Shown: positions 1 through 7,777, counted from the first letter of the stretch. The stretch: DNA of 10,307 nucleotides from Bacteroidales bacterium (GCA_026996635.1 JALWKH010000379.1:1-10307), one strand, 5' to 3'. Made by a program: numbers and translations. Notes: a model not told the origin generated them from the letters alone.

Positions 1-13
1 AAATATTTGTGCA

Positions 14-463
14 ATGAAACTTAATGAATTGAAACCTGCAAAAGGTGCTGTAAAGAGAGAAGGAAAAAGATTAGGTAGAGGCCAAGGTTCCGGGAAAGGC
101 GGTACCTCGACAAGAGGTCATAAAGGTGCAAAATCCCGTTCAGGATATTCTGCCAAAATAGGATTTGAAGGTGGTCAAATGCCACTTCAAAGAAGAATAC
201 CTAAATTCGGCTTCAAGAATATCAACAGGAAAGAATATCAAGTATTCAATTTGAAAGATTTGCAATATTTGGCAGAAAAATACAATGTTTCAACTATTGA
301 TTTTGATTTCTTATATGAGCTGGGATTGGTTAACAAAAAAGATTTAGTGAAAATTCTCGGTGACGGAGAATTGAAAACAAAACTTGATGTATATGCTCAT
401 GCTTTTTCAAAATCTGCCAAAGAAGCAATAGAAAAGCAAAACGGAACCGTAAATATTATTTAG
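14..463 (+). CDS. rplO: 50S ribosomal protein L15
   Basis: Large-subunit protein uL15, which binds 23S rRNA during late 50S assembly. The 149-residue product is close to the usual length of about 145. The N-terminal half is the typical glycine- and arginine-rich extension (residues 14-45, including GRGQGSGKGG at 21-30 and RGHKGAKSRSG at 34-44), followed by FEGGQMPLQRRIPKFGF at 51-67, a hallmark of L15. The C-terminal half is the globular fold ending in a helix rich in Lys and Ala. The ATG lies 13 bp from the window edge with no visible Shine-Dalgarno. The stop is separated from secY by only 3 bp, so translation of the two is likely coupled. In related clusters the gene before it is rpmD (L30), which would lie outside the window. 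Identification is secure from the protein and from the order. Confidence 0.97.
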   Translation: MKLNELKPAKGAVKREGKRLGRGQGSGKGGTSTRGHKGAKSRSGYSAKIGFEGGQMPLQRRIPKFGFKNINRKEYQVFNLKDLQYLAEKYNVSTIDFDFLYELGLVNKKDLVKILGDGELKTKLDVYAHAFSKSAKEAIEKQNGTVNII

Positions 464-466
464 TGA

Positions 467-1801
467 ATGAAAAAGTTAATAGAAACATTAGTAAATATTT
501 ACAAAATTGAGGATCTACGTAAACGTATCCTTTATACATTAGGAATTCTGGCCATTTACAGGCTGGGTTCTTTTGTTGTATTGCCGGGTGTAGATCCTAT
601 GCAATTGGAAGCCTTGAAGCAACAAACAGCCAATGGAGTTTTGGGGTTGCTTGATATGTTTTCCGGAGGTGCTTTTTCCAATGCTTCGATTTTTGCATTG
701 GGAATTATGCCTTACATTTCGGCTTCCATTGTAGTACAGTTGCTTGGAGTAGCTGTTCCGTATTTCCAAAAATTACAAAAAGAAGGGGCAAGTGGACAGC
801 AAAAAATAACACAAATAACAAGGTATTTAACTGTTATTATTTTGCTCTTCCAAGCACCAAGTTATTTGGCAAATTTGCACGCTCAATTGCCTGAAAGTGC
901 ATTTGTTGTAAAAGGAACATTTTTTACGATTAGTTCTGTACTTATATTAACGGCAGGTACCATTTTTATAATGTGGTTGGGTGAGAAAATTACCGATAGA
1001 GGAATAGGAAACGGTATTTCACTCATCATTATGATTGGTATCATTGCCAGATTGCCCTTTGCTTTGAGTGCGGAATTTGCAGCAAGGCTTAACGGGCAAG
1101 GCGGGTTAGTGATGTTACTGATAGAATTGGTAGCTTTGCTAATCGTGATTTTGATAACTATTGCATTGGTACAAGCCGTAAGGAAAATTCCCGTGCAGTA
1201 TGCCAAAAGGATAGTAGGCAATAAACAATACGGAGGTGTCCGTCAATATTTGCCTTTAAAGGTAAATGCTGCAGGTGTGATGCCTATCATTTTTGCACAA
1301 GCATTGATGTTTATTCCGATGATGTTTGTTAATTTCGGATCATCATCAATGTCAGGGTTTGCAGCTGCATTTGTCGATTTTACAGGATTTTGGTATAATT
1401 TTACTTTTGCAATTCTGATTATTGTATTTACTTATTTTTACACGGCTATAATTATAAATCCGACACAGATTGCAGAAGATTTGAAGAAGAATGGTGGTTT
1501 TATCCCGGGAGTAAAACCGGGAAGGAAAACAGCAGAGTTCATTGACAATATTATGTCAAGAATTACTTTGCCGGGATCTATTTTCTTGGCTTTTGTTGCA
1601 ATTATGCCGGCTTTTGCTATATTGGCAGGAGTAAACAATCAGTTTGCAAGATTTTACGGAGGAACATCATTGTTGATTTTGGTTGGAGTTGTTTTAGATA
1701 CATTGCAACAAATAGAAAGCCATTTGTTGATGAGGCATTATGACGGGCTTGTTAAATCAGGAAAGATAAAAGGAAGAGGTAGCATTGGTGCGACTATTTA
1801 G
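467..1801 (+). CDS. secY: Protein translocase subunit SecY
   Basis: The channel-forming subunit of the SecYEG translocon in the inner membrane, through which unfolded preproteins pass with SecA or the ribosome. At 444 residues it has the family's usual size, and its hydrophobic segments fit ten transmembrane helices. Visible family features are the plug region after TM1 (GLLDMFSGGAFSNASIFALG, 60-79), the ITDRGIGNGIS motif (176-186), the large cytoplasmic loop with YAKRIVGNKQYGG (245-257), and the loop NPTQIAEDLKKNGGFIPG (331-348), which in E. coli SecY contacts SecA and the ribosome. The ATG at 467 follows the rplO stop after 3 bp. Its stop lies 16 bp before the chosen map start. This position in the spc operon is the normal one. 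No missing segment or frameshift is seen. Confidence 0.98.
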   Translation: MKKLIETLVNIYKIEDLRKRILYTLGILAIYRLGSFVVLPGVDPMQLEALKQQTANGVLGLLDMFSGGAFSNASIFALGIMPYISASIVVQLLGVAVPYFQKLQKEGASGQQKITQITRYLTVIILLFQAPSYLANLHAQLPESAFVVKGTFFTISSVLILTAGTIFIMWLGEKITDRGIGNGISLIIMIGIIARLPFALSAEFAARLNGQGGLVMLLIELVALLIVILITIALVQAVRKIPVQYAKRIVGNKQYGGVRQYLPLKVNAAGVMPIIFAQALMFIPMMFVNFGSSSMSGFAAAFVDFTGFWYNFTFAILIIVFTYFYTAIIINPTQIAEDLKKNGGFIPGVKPGRKTAEFIDNIMSRITLPGSIFLAFVAIMPAFAILAGVNNQFARFYGGTSLLILVGVVLDTLQQIESHLLMRHYDGLVKSGKIKGRGSIGATI

Positions 1802-1817
1802 TTGGAGAAAGAGGATA

Positions 1818-2594
1818 ATGATTTATAGTCCCGAAGAAATAGAGAAAATCAGACAGGCTGACCTGATGGTTAGCAGGACTTTGGCAGAAGTTGCCAAAGT
1901 TTTGGAACCGGGAGTTAGTTCTAAGAAATTAGATAAAATAGCTGAGGAGTTTATCAGAGACAATGGAGGTATTCCGGCATTTAAGGGATACCACGGTTTT
2001 CCGGCAACATTATGTATATCGGAAAACAATAAGGTGGTACATGGTATTCCGTCGGAAGATGTGGTTTTTAAAGAAGGCGATATTATCTCTATTGATTGTG
2101 GAGTTCTTTTAGATGGTTTTTACGGAGATTCTGCCTATACCTTTGCATTGGGTGAAATTTCTCCTGAAGCTGAAAAGCTGATGGAGGTTACTAAGGAATC
2201 CCTTTACCGCGGCATAGCTCAGGCAAAGGCAGGGAACAGGGTTGGTGATATCGGATATGCCATTCAATCGTATGTTGAGAGTTTTGGATATTCGGTTCCT
2301 CGCGAAATTACAGGTCATGGTGTCGGAAGGCATTTGCATGAAGAACCCTCAATTCCCAATTACGGCAGAAGGGGGAACGGTAAAAGGCTTAAAGCCGGAA
2401 TGGTTATTGCCATAGAGCCGATGGTTATAGCAGGAAGCAAAGAGATTGAAATTTTGGAAGACGATTGGACAATTGTATCTGCTGATGGCAGTTTAGCGGC
2501 ACATTATGAACATTCATTGGCAATAACGGAAAACGATCCGATAATTTTATCGGATTTTTCCATAATTGAAGAAGTTTTAAAAAATAAAAAATAA
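1818..2594 (+). CDS. map: Methionine aminopeptidase, type I
   Basis: Cytoplasmic metalloenzyme that removes the initiator methionine from nascent proteins with small second residues. From ATG 1818 the product has 258 residues, matching type I bacterial enzymes. All five dinuclear-metal ligands are visible: D93 (SIDCG), D104 (YGDSA), H167 (TGHGVG), E200 (IEPM) and E231 (HYEHS). The substrate-pocket histidines H75 (VVHGIP) and H174 (LHEEP) are also present. The frame is open further upstream to a TTG at 1785, which would overlap secY. I chose 1818 because [14 protein letters not shown] aligns with the start of E. coli MAP (TPEDIEKMR) and because purine-rich GGAG and GAGG sequences lie just before it. 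In B. subtilis adk sits between secY and map; here it does not. infA follows after 1 bp. Confidence 0.97.
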   Translation: MIYSPEEIEKIRQADLMVSRTLAEVAKVLEPGVSSKKLDKIAEEFIRDNGGIPAFKGYHGFPATLCISENNKVVHGIPSEDVVFKEGDIISIDCGVLLDGFYGDSAYTFALGEISPEAEKLMEVTKESLYRGIAQAKAGNRVGDIGYAIQSYVESFGYSVPREITGHGVGRHLHEEPSIPNYGRRGNGKRLKAGMVIAIEPMVIAGSKEIEILEDDWTIVSADGSLAAHYEHSLAITENDPIILSDFSIIEEVLKNKK

Positions 2595-2595
2595 T

Positions 2596-2814
2596 ATGGC
2601 AAAACAACCGGCAATAGAACAAGACGGAACAATAATCGAAGCATTGTCAAATGCAATGTTTCGGGTGCAATTGGAAAACGGACACATTATAACTGCTCAC
2701 ATCTCAGGTAAAATGCGAATGCATTATATTCGAATTTTGCCCGGAGATAAGGTAAAGGTGGAAATTTCACCTTACGATTTAACAAAAGGAAGGATTGTTT
2801 ACAGATACAAATAA
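2596..2814 (+). CDS. infA: Translation initiation factor IF-1
   Basis: A small OB-fold protein that binds the ribosomal A site of the 30S subunit and works with IF-2 and IF-3 in forming the initiation complex. The 72 residues are exactly the usual bacterial length. Recognisable segments are [20 protein letters not shown] (11-30), the strand [20 protein letters not shown] (32-51), and the ending [18 protein letters not shown] (55-72), the S1-like domain pattern. The ATG follows the map stop after a single base in an A-rich leader without Shine-Dalgarno. It is followed by rpmJ after 12 bp. Placement between map and rpmJ is standard for this phylum. No oddities are seen. Confidence 0.98.
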   Translation: MAKQPAIEQDGTIIEALSNAMFRVQLENGHIITAHISGKMRMHYIRILPGDKVKVEISPYDLTKGRIVYRYK

Positions 2815-2826
2815 AATCTTAGAGAA

Positions 2827-2943
2827 ATGAAAGTAAGAGCATCTATCAAGAAACGCAGTGCAGACTGCAAGATCGTGAAAAGGAAAGGAAGACTTTATGT
2901 TATTAACAAAAAAAATCCAAGGTTTAAACAAAGACAAGGATAA
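2827..2943 (+). CDS. rpmJ: 50S ribosomal protein L36 (cysteine-poor form)
   Basis: The smallest large-subunit protein, bL36, which binds 23S rRNA near the peptidyl-transferase side of the 50S subunit. I translated this 38-codon frame by hand: it begins [20 protein letters not shown] and ends NPRFKQRQG, which is diagnostic of L36, and the length is the usual 38. In zinc-binding L36 the ligands are Cys11, Cys14, Cys27 and His33 (E. coli numbering). Here these positions are Ser, Cys, Asn and Phe, so only one ligand remains and zinc is probably not bound. This is the known 'C-minus' form. It lies 12 bp after infA and 39 bp before rpsM, the longest gap inside the ribosomal cluster. Confidence 0.96.
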   Translation: MKVRASIKKRSADCKIVKRKGRLYVINKKNPRFKQRQG

Positions 2944-2950
2944 AATTATT

Positions 2951-2958
2951 TAATTTTG
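2951..2958 (+). promoter_or_regulatory. Possible internal promoter -7 element before rpsM
   Basis: TAATTTTG in the rpmJ-rpsM gap matches the Bacteroidota -7 consensus TAnnTTTG. It would start a transcript about 15-20 bases before the rpsM ATG, giving the S13-S11-S4-alpha-L17 genes their own promoter, as the alpha operon has in some bacteria. There is no TTTG at the expected 19-21 bp upstream; the nearest is TTTA at 2923-2926, 24 bp away. In AT-rich DNA such a match can occur by chance, so this is a weak call. Confidence 0.25.
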
Positions 2959-2982
2959 CAACTCTAAAAAAACGAATGATTT

Positions 2983-3360
2983 ATGGCAAGAATAGCAGGT
3001 GTAGATATACCGGATAATAAAAGAGGTTTTGTTGCCTTGACTTACATTTACGGAATAGGCAGAACAAGGGCTAAACAAATACTCAAAGAAGCCGGTGTAG
3101 ATGAAATGTTAAAAGTAAAGGACTGGACAGACGATCAAATCAATGCTATAAGAAGAGCTATCTCAAATTATAAGATTGAAGGTGAACTTCGTTCGGAAGT
3201 TCAAATGAATATTAAAAGGTTGAAAGATATTGCTTCTTATAGGGGAATCAGACATAGGATTGGCTTGCCTGTAAGGGGTCAATCAACTAAAAATAATGCT
3301 AGAACCAGAAAAGGTAAAAGAAAAACTGTGGCTAATAAGAAAAAAGCAGTTAAGAAATAA
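2983..3360 (+). CDS. rpsM: 30S ribosomal protein S13
   Basis: Protein uS13 of the head of the small subunit, which contacts the P-site tRNA and forms bridges to the 50S subunit. The 125 residues have the full fold. The opening [15 protein letters not shown] (1-15) and the helix-turn region [14 protein letters not shown] (21-34) are present. The conserved RGIRHR...GLPVRGQ segment (88-100) is followed by the basic tail [20 protein letters not shown] (102-121), which reaches the decoding-site tRNA. Ser101 occupies the place where I expect Arg or Lys (RGQRTK in E. coli), a small departure I cannot evaluate without an alignment. The leader has no Shine-Dalgarno but may carry its own promoter. rpsK follows after 15 bp. 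Confidence 0.98.
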   Translation: MARIAGVDIPDNKRGFVALTYIYGIGRTRAKQILKEAGVDEMLKVKDWTDDQINAIRRAISNYKIEGELRSEVQMNIKRLKDIASYRGIRHRIGLPVRGQSTKNNARTRKGKRKTVANKKKAVKK

Positions 3361-3375
3361 AATAATTAGTGGGAT

Positions 3376-3765
3376 ATGGCAAAGAAAACAACCAGAACAA
3401 GGAAGAAAAAAGTTAAAATCGAACCTGTTGGACAAGCACATATTACTACCTCGTTCAACAATGTTATTATCACAATGACCAATGCAAACGGCGAAGTAAT
3501 TTCTTGGTCATCAGCCGGTAAGAAAGGGTTCAGAGGTTCAAAGAAAAATACACCTTATGCTGCACAAGTAGCAGCAGAAGAAGCAGCAAAAGAAGCATAT
3601 GATCTCGGACTCAGGGAAGTGAAACTTTATGTTTCAGGACCCGGAGCAGGAAGGGAATCTGCTATCAGAACAATAGCTAACGTTGGTATCAAAGTTAGAG
3701 AAATCATTGATGTGACACCATTGCCACACAATGGTTGTCGTCCTCCTAAGAGAAGAAGGGTGTAA
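3376..3765 (+). CDS. rpsK: 30S ribosomal protein S11
   Basis: Protein uS11 of the 30S platform, next to the mRNA exit channel where the 3' end of 16S rRNA emerges. The 129 residues include the lysine/arginine-rich N-terminus (1-13), [21 protein letters not shown] (starting at 19), [21 protein letters not shown] (starting at 43), [14 protein letters not shown] (85-98) and the nearly invariant ending [13 protein letters not shown] (117-129). Length and motifs are standard. It sits 15 bp after rpsM and 28 bp before rpsD, the usual S13-S11-S4-alpha order. Confidence 0.98.
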   Translation: MAKKTTRTRKKKVKIEPVGQAHITTSFNNVIITMTNANGEVISWSSAGKKGFRGSKKNTPYAAQVAAEEAAKEAYDLGLREVKLYVSGPGAGRESAIRTIANVGIKVREIIDVTPLPHNGCRPPKRRRV

Positions 3766-3793
3766 ATTTATTTAATTTAAAAAAGTTTGTAAT

Positions 3794-4399
3794 ATGGCAA
3801 GATATAGAGGTCCAAGGACAAAAATTGCAAGGAAGTTGGGTGAACCTATATACGGTTACGATAAGTATTACGAAAGAAAGAAATATCCTCCCGGACAACA
3901 TGGTTTAAACAGAAGGAGAAAAGTTTCCGAATACGGAATCCAGCTAAAAGAAAAACAAAAAGCAAAATATACATACGGTGTATTGGAACGCCAATTTAAG
4001 AATTTGTTTAAAATGGCTTCCCGAAGCCACGGCGTTACAGGTGAAGTGTTGTTACAATTATTGGAATCAAGACTTGATAATGTAGTTTACAGATTAGGTA
4101 TTGCTCCTACAAGAGCAGCAGCTAGACAACTTGTAACACACCGTCATATTTGCGTAAACGGAAATGTTGTAAACATACCTTCGTATTTATTAAAACCGGG
4201 TGATAAAGTATCTGTAAGAGAGAAATCAAAATCTCTTGAAGTAATTACAGAATCTTTGCGTTCAGGTAGAGCGTCTAAGTATTCATGGCTAACCTGGAAC
4301 GATGACACCATGGAAGGTGAATTTACAAATAGACCGGAAAGATCTGAAATACCTGAAAACATCAAAGAACAATTAATTGTAGAACTTTATTCTAAATAA
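3794..4399 (+). CDS. rpsD: 30S ribosomal protein S4
   Basis: Protein uS4, a primary 16S rRNA-binding protein that starts 30S body assembly and, in E. coli, represses its own operon. The 201 residues begin [21 protein letters not shown], with YPPGQHG at 31-37. The S4 RNA-binding domain spans about 91-147 ([12 protein letters not shown] through VREKSK). The only cysteine is C120, inside the S4 domain. The N-terminal cysteine cluster that binds zinc in some bacteria is absent, so this is a zinc-free S4. The 28-bp AT-rich leader after rpsK shows no structure I could recognise as an S4 autoregulatory pseudoknot, although such a structure is hard to judge by eye. rpoA follows after 6 bp. Confidence 0.98.
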   Translation: MARYRGPRTKIARKLGEPIYGYDKYYERKKYPPGQHGLNRRRKVSEYGIQLKEKQKAKYTYGVLERQFKNLFKMASRSHGVTGEVLLQLLESRLDNVVYRLGIAPTRAAARQLVTHRHICVNGNVVNIPSYLLKPGDKVSVREKSKSLEVITESLRSGRASKYSWLTWNDDTMEGEFTNRPERSEIPENIKEQLIVELYSK

Positions 4400-4405
4400 T
4401 AAATT

Positions 4406-5404
4406 ATGGCACTATTAGACTTTAAAAAGCCAAACAAAGTAAATATGATCGAAGGGGACGATTTCTTCGGGAAATTCGAATTTAGTCCCCTTGAACCTGA
4501 CTTTGGTATTACCGTGGGTAATGCCATTCGAAGGGTTCTTATTTCCTCCCTGGAAGGTTACGCAATTACTCATGTGAAAATTGAAGGAGTACACCATGAA
4601 TTTTCCACAATAAAAGGTGTTGTGGAAGATGTGGTGAATATTCTTCTTAACTTAAAACAAATCAGGTTTAAAAGTAAAATAGAAGATCACGATTCCGAAA
4701 AAGTAAATATCGTAGTAGAAGGAAAAGATGTATTAACAGCCGGTGATTTACAACAATTTATTAGAGGCTTTGAGATTCTTAATCCCGAGGTAGTTATATG
4801 CCATCTGGATCCTGAAGTTAAATTGCAAATGCAAATAAACATTAACAAGGGTAGGGGGTATGTAACTGCTGAAGAAAATGCTAAGAGGATTGAAGAAGAT
4901 GATGTTGATATTTTGCCGGTATCATCATCTTTTACTCCGATTAGAAATGTAAAATACAGTGTAGAACCTGTTAGAATCAAAGAAGAATTAAAGTACGAAA
5001 AATTGTTCATAGAGATTCAAACAGACGGTTCTATTTCACCAAAGGATGCATTGAAAGAAGCAGCTAAAATACTGATTCAGCATTTCATGCTATTCTCCGA
5101 CGATAAGATTACAATCGATATGGATAGTAAGGACGATATCGAAAACTTTGACGAAGAAGTACTTAAGGTAAGGCAAGTGCTGAAGACAAAACTCGGAGAG
5201 TTGAATCTGTCAGTAAGAGCTTTGAATTGTTTAAAAGCTGCTGATGTTAATACCTTGGGTGATTTGGTACAATACAAGAGAGAAGATCTGCTCAAATTCA
5301 GGAACTTCGGTAAGAAGTCTCTGACTGAAATAGACAACTTGTTGAAAAATTACAAGCTGTCATACGGAATGGATGTTTCAAAGTACAAATTAGATAAAGA
5401 ATAA
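4406..5404 (+). CDS. rpoA: DNA-directed RNA polymerase alpha subunit
   Basis: The alpha subunit, whose dimer is the scaffold for beta and beta' and whose C-terminal domain contacts UP elements and activators. The 332 residues are the normal length. The N-terminal assembly domain (about 1-232) contains [19 protein letters not shown] (33-51); R43 corresponds to E. coli R45, which is needed for assembly. An acidic linker (about 233-255, rich in Asp and Glu) leads to the C-terminal domain (about 258-325). That domain carries [10 protein letters not shown], where R271 corresponds to the DNA-contacting E. coli R265, and [10 protein letters not shown] (300-309), its helix-hairpin-helix region. Both the DNA-contact arginine and the GKKSL motif are intact. 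It is embedded between rpsD and rplQ with gaps of 6 and 3 bp, so it is co-expressed with the ribosomal genes. Confidence 0.98.
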   Translation: MALLDFKKPNKVNMIEGDDFFGKFEFSPLEPDFGITVGNAIRRVLISSLEGYAITHVKIEGVHHEFSTIKGVVEDVVNILLNLKQIRFKSKIEDHDSEKVNIVVEGKDVLTAGDLQQFIRGFEILNPEVVICHLDPEVKLQMQININKGRGYVTAEENAKRIEEDDVDILPVSSSFTPIRNVKYSVEPVRIKEELKYEKLFIEIQTDGSISPKDALKEAAKILIQHFMLFSDDKITIDMDSKDDIENFDEEVLKVRQVLKTKLGELNLSVRALNCLKAADVNTLGDLVQYKREDLLKFRNFGKKSLTEIDNLLKNYKLSYGMDVSKYKLDKE

Positions 5405-5407
5405 GCG

Positions 5408-5962
5408 ATGAGACACGGAAAAAAATTTAATCATTTAGGAAGGAAGAGTGCGCACAGAAAAGCAATGCTCAGAAATATGGCAAATTCTCTTATTATGCAT
5501 AAGAGAATTATGACAACCGTGGCAAAAGCAAAAGCATTGAGGTCTTTTGTTGAACCGATTATAACAAAAGCAAAGGAAGATACAACGCACTCAAGAAGGA
5601 TGGTATTTAAATATCTCCAAGATAAAGATGCTGTAAAAGAATTGTTTAGGGAAGTTAATACAAAAGTAGGTGACAGACCCGGCGGATATACCAGAATCAT
5701 TAAGTTGGGTAACCGTTTGGGTGATGCTGCCGAAATGTGTTACATAGAATTGGTTGATTTCAACGAAACATATGTGAAAGAAAAATCAACCAAGAAGAAA
5801 CGTGTACGTAGAGGTGGCAGTAAGAAAAAAGCTACAACCGAAACAAAAGCAGCAAAACCTGAAGAACCAAAAGCTGAAACTAAATCTGCTGAAGAACCTA
5901 AAGCAGAAACAAAAAAAGACGAACCTAAAGATAAAAACGAAGGTTCCGAAAACAAGGAATAA
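5408..5962 (+). CDS. rplQ: 50S ribosomal protein L17 with long charged C-terminal tail
   Basis: Protein bL17, located near the peptide exit tunnel on the 50S subunit. The conserved core covers about residues 1-121: [20 protein letters not shown], then the helix with [22 protein letters not shown], and [22 protein letters not shown] (89-110). E. coli L17 has about 127 residues; this one has 184. The extra 60 residues are low-complexity, first basic ([16 protein letters not shown]) and then Lys/Glu/Pro/Ala-rich, including two copies of EEPKAETK (152-159 and 162-169). Such tails are probably disordered, and extensions on L17 are known in this phylum. It starts 3 bp after rpoA and is the last gene of the cluster, followed by a strong terminator. 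Confidence 0.97.
   Translation: MRHGKKFNHLGRKSAHRKAMLRNMANSLIMHKRIMTTVAKAKALRSFVEPIITKAKEDTTHSRRMVFKYLQDKDAVKELFREVNTKVGDRPGGYTRIIKLGNRLGDAAEMCYIELVDFNETYVKEKSTKKKRVRRGGSKKKATTETKAAKPEEPKAETKSAEEPKAETKKDEPKDKNEGSENKE
5861..5914 (+). repeat. Short imperfect tandem repeat inside the rplQ tail
   Basis: Two 24-base units (5861-5884 and 5891-5914), six bases apart, both encode EEPKAETK. They differ only at three third-codon positions (CCA/CCT, GCT/GCA, ACT/ACA), so the peptide is identical although the DNA has drifted. This points to an old duplication kept at the protein level, or simply to compositional bias of a Lys/Glu/Pro tail. Confidence 0.6.
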
Positions 5963-5983
5963 TAAATTGAATCCACTTGTTAT

Positions 5984-6020
5984 AAAAAGGGTAGGCAGGA
6001 AGCCTGCCCTTTTTTATTTT
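5984..6020 (+). terminator. Rho-independent terminator of the ribosomal protein cluster
   Basis: A 13-bp stem, AAAAAGGGTAGGC paired with GCCTGCCCTTTTT (one T-G wobble), closes a five-base AGGAA loop and runs into a T-rich tail. It starts 21 bases after the rplQ stop. Since the stem carries A-runs on the left and T-runs on the right, it could also terminate transcription coming from the opposite strand, but no gene reads toward it from that side nearby. Confidence 0.9.
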
Positions 6021-6029
6021 AAGAAAAGC

Positions 6030-6060
6030 TTTGTTGTTTGTGCTTGTTTTGATAAATTTG
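6030..6060 (+). promoter_or_regulatory. Bacteroidota-type promoter for the lipoprotein gene
   Basis: TTTG at 6030-6033 is followed after exactly 19 bases by TAAATTTG at 6053-6060, matching the phylum's housekeeping consensus TTTG-N19-21-TAnnTTTG. Transcription would begin near 6066, leaving a leader of about 25 bases before the ATG at 6092. It begins nine bases after the terminator's T-rich tail. Spacing and both boxes agree with the consensus; the start site is inferred. Confidence 0.7.
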
Positions 6061-6091
6061 CCGCACCTTGTTCAATAAATTTTGACGAGAT

Positions 6092-7777
6092 ATGAGATTT
6101 AGAAGTTTTATTTTGCTTATTACGGTATTATTTGTGGCAGGATGTAATTTTAAAGATCCAAAAATTAAAGATAAAAAGTATGTTATCAACTATAAATTAA
6201 ATCACAAATATAAATTACCGTTCGGGATGAAGATTTTTAGTTTTATAAATCTGAATGAGGCAAGATTTTTTAAAGTTGATGATACTTTGAGAGTCGGTTT
6301 AGATGTGTTCCCGTTTGTTGATAAATTTATTTATACATTACCTAAACAAGAGAAGTGGAAAGAATTAAAGTGTTTTGTGAAAACTTCAACAGGGATAAAA
6401 AATTATTTATTTTTTAATAGAGATTCAGTTTTTATGATAACAAACAATAATAAAAGATATTCTTACGATTCTTCATTTGTTGTAACTGATTTATCATTTA
6501 CGCATTATAAAATTTTTGAAGTTCCCGATACAATTCTGGTAACAAAAAAATCAATACCGCATCTTTATACTGACAGTTTCAGCACAGATGATATAAAAGG
6601 GAAAAAATTTATTTCTACTTCATTAATTTTACCTGACTATAATAAAATAGCTTATGTTTATTGGTTGGATAGTGTAGATAATTATAATATACCGAAAGGG
6701 GCTGTTTTCGATTACAAAACCGGTGAATTAAATTACCTTAAATTTAATATTCCGGGTTATACGAAAGATACTAAGATTCCAATTGGGCTTTTTCATGTTA
6801 GATTATTTGAACTGAAAAATCAAGACAGATTTTTGATATATTTTTATTTTACTCCCTATGCTTATTTGTATGATTTAAGTGACGGAAAAATAATTGATAC
6901 ATTAAAATTTGCTTCAGATTATTTTGATGATATTGCAACTTCGTATGAAGGAATGGATGAATATAAGTATTATGGTAATTGGTATGGACCATTTGAATAT
7001 TTAAATGGGAAATTAGTTAGGAGGTTTACATATAATCCCGATCATTACAGAAAGTATCCCGTAATTTATTCTATTTATAATCCCGAAACATTTGAGAAGG
7101 TTGGAGACTTTTTTTATAACAGCCCGAAAGGAGACGAAGATTTTATGCGTACTTTTTACGGTAACGAAGCTTGGTTTACGAATATAGATATAGAAAAGGA
7201 TTCTATTTACATAAATGAGTATGAAATAAATCTATCGGAAATTTCAGACAAGCAATTTTCTTATAAAGTGGATTCTGTTTTGAAAGAGGGTTTTGATCAG
7301 TTAAAAAACGAAGGTGTTTGTGAAGTTGGAGGTGCGTTGACTCAGGCTAAGAATGGAGGTTGGAAGTATTTGAGTGAAAACTTACTCAAAGGAGAGAAAA
7401 ATTATGTGGCAGTAATATTAAGTATGTTCGGATGTCAAAGCTGCAATGAAACAATATTTGAAAATGTTATGTTTAACCAGGGGCTGTATTTCTCAGATAA
7501 ACTAAAGAAAAAATTTTATTTGATTTATGTGGGAGCAGGTATGAAAAAGGATTATCTCAAGAAAGATTTGAAGAAAAGGCATATTTTATTGCATAAAAAC
7601 ATACTTATAGATACTACTAATTTGTATCCTGTAAAATACAATAAGAGTATAGCACAAAATCCGCGTTTGGTATTAGTTGATTCGTTGGGCAATTTAGAAC
7701 TGGATTCTGTGTATGAGACAGGAGATCAAGATAATATGATTAAATACATGCTTGGTGAATTGTTGGGGGAACAATAG
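6092..7777 (+). CDS. Lipoprotein with beta-rich ectodomain and C-terminal thioredoxin-like domain
   Basis: I do not recognise a named gene. The 561-residue product starts with a lipoprotein signal: basic MRFR, a hydrophobic stretch (6-16) and lipobox VAGC with C18 as the lipidated cysteine, so it should be anchored in a membrane of the cell envelope. Residues about 30-390 are rich in Tyr, Phe, Asp and alternating hydrophobics, with recurring strand-turn units such as VFDYKTGEL (205-213), YLYDLSDGKI (258-267) and YSIYNPETFEKV (326-337). This resembles beta-propeller-like lipoproteins of Bacteroidota (possibly DUF4221-like), but I cannot count blades with certainty. Residues about 436-556 look like a thioredoxin fold: strand YVAVILSMFG, C448-Q-S-C451, then a helix, a later strand KKFYLIYVG, and NPRLVLVDSLGNL (523-535), where P524 is near the expected cis-proline. 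It is a single gene with its own promoter, converging on the ABC gene 24 bp away; I saw no clear terminator between them. It is visibly more AT-rich than the ABC gene. Confidence 0.85.
   Translation: MRFRSFILLITVLFVAGCNFKDPKIKDKKYVINYKLNHKYKLPFGMKIFSFINLNEARFFKVDDTLRVGLDVFPFVDKFIYTLPKQEKWKELKCFVKTSTGIKNYLFFNRDSVFMITNNNKRYSYDSSFVVTDLSFTHYKIFEVPDTILVTKKSIPHLYTDSFSTDDIKGKKFISTSLILPDYNKIAYVYWLDSVDNYNIPKGAVFDYKTGELNYLKFNIPGYTKDTKIPIGLFHVRLFELKNQDRFLIYFYFTPYAYLYDLSDGKIIDTLKFASDYFDDIATSYEGMDEYKYYGNWYGPFEYLNGKLVRRFTYNPDHYRKYPVIYSIYNPETFEKVGDFFYNSPKGDEDFMRTFYGNEAWFTNIDIEKDSIYINEYEINLSEISDKQFSYKVDSVLKEGFDQLKNEGVCEVGGALTQAKNGGWKYLSENLLKGEKNYVAVILSMFGCQSCNETIFENVMFNQGLYFSDKLKKKFYLIYVGAGMKKDYLKKDLKKRHILLHKNILIDTTNLYPVKYNKSIAQNPRLVLVDSLGNLELDSVYETGDQDNMIKYMLGELLGEQ

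Noticed and set aside
883..1221. 112-codon minus-strand frame within secY
   Set aside because: Hydrophobic content mirrors SecY transmembrane codons on the opposite strand; there is no promoter, start context or family resemblance.
1785..1817. Longer map product starting at TTG 1785
   Set aside because: It would overlap the end of secY and add eleven residues (LVRLFSWRKRI) with no counterpart in type I methionine aminopeptidases. The ATG at 1818 gives the expected N-terminus.
3296..3478. 60-codon plus-strand frame across the rpsM-rpsK junction
   Set aside because: It overlaps the conserved tails of S13 and S11 in another frame and shows no recognisable motif.
3766..3793. S4-binding autoregulatory structure in the rpsD leader
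   Set aside because: The 28-bp leader is almost only A and T with no stable pairing visible by eye, so I could not support a call.
5802..6095. 97-codon plus-strand frame overlapping rplQ and running into the intergenic gap
   Set aside because: It is the +1 shadow of the Lys/Glu-rich rplQ tail and reads straight through the terminator and promoter. Its low-complexity Lys/Gln/Asn/Leu content is not a recognisable protein.
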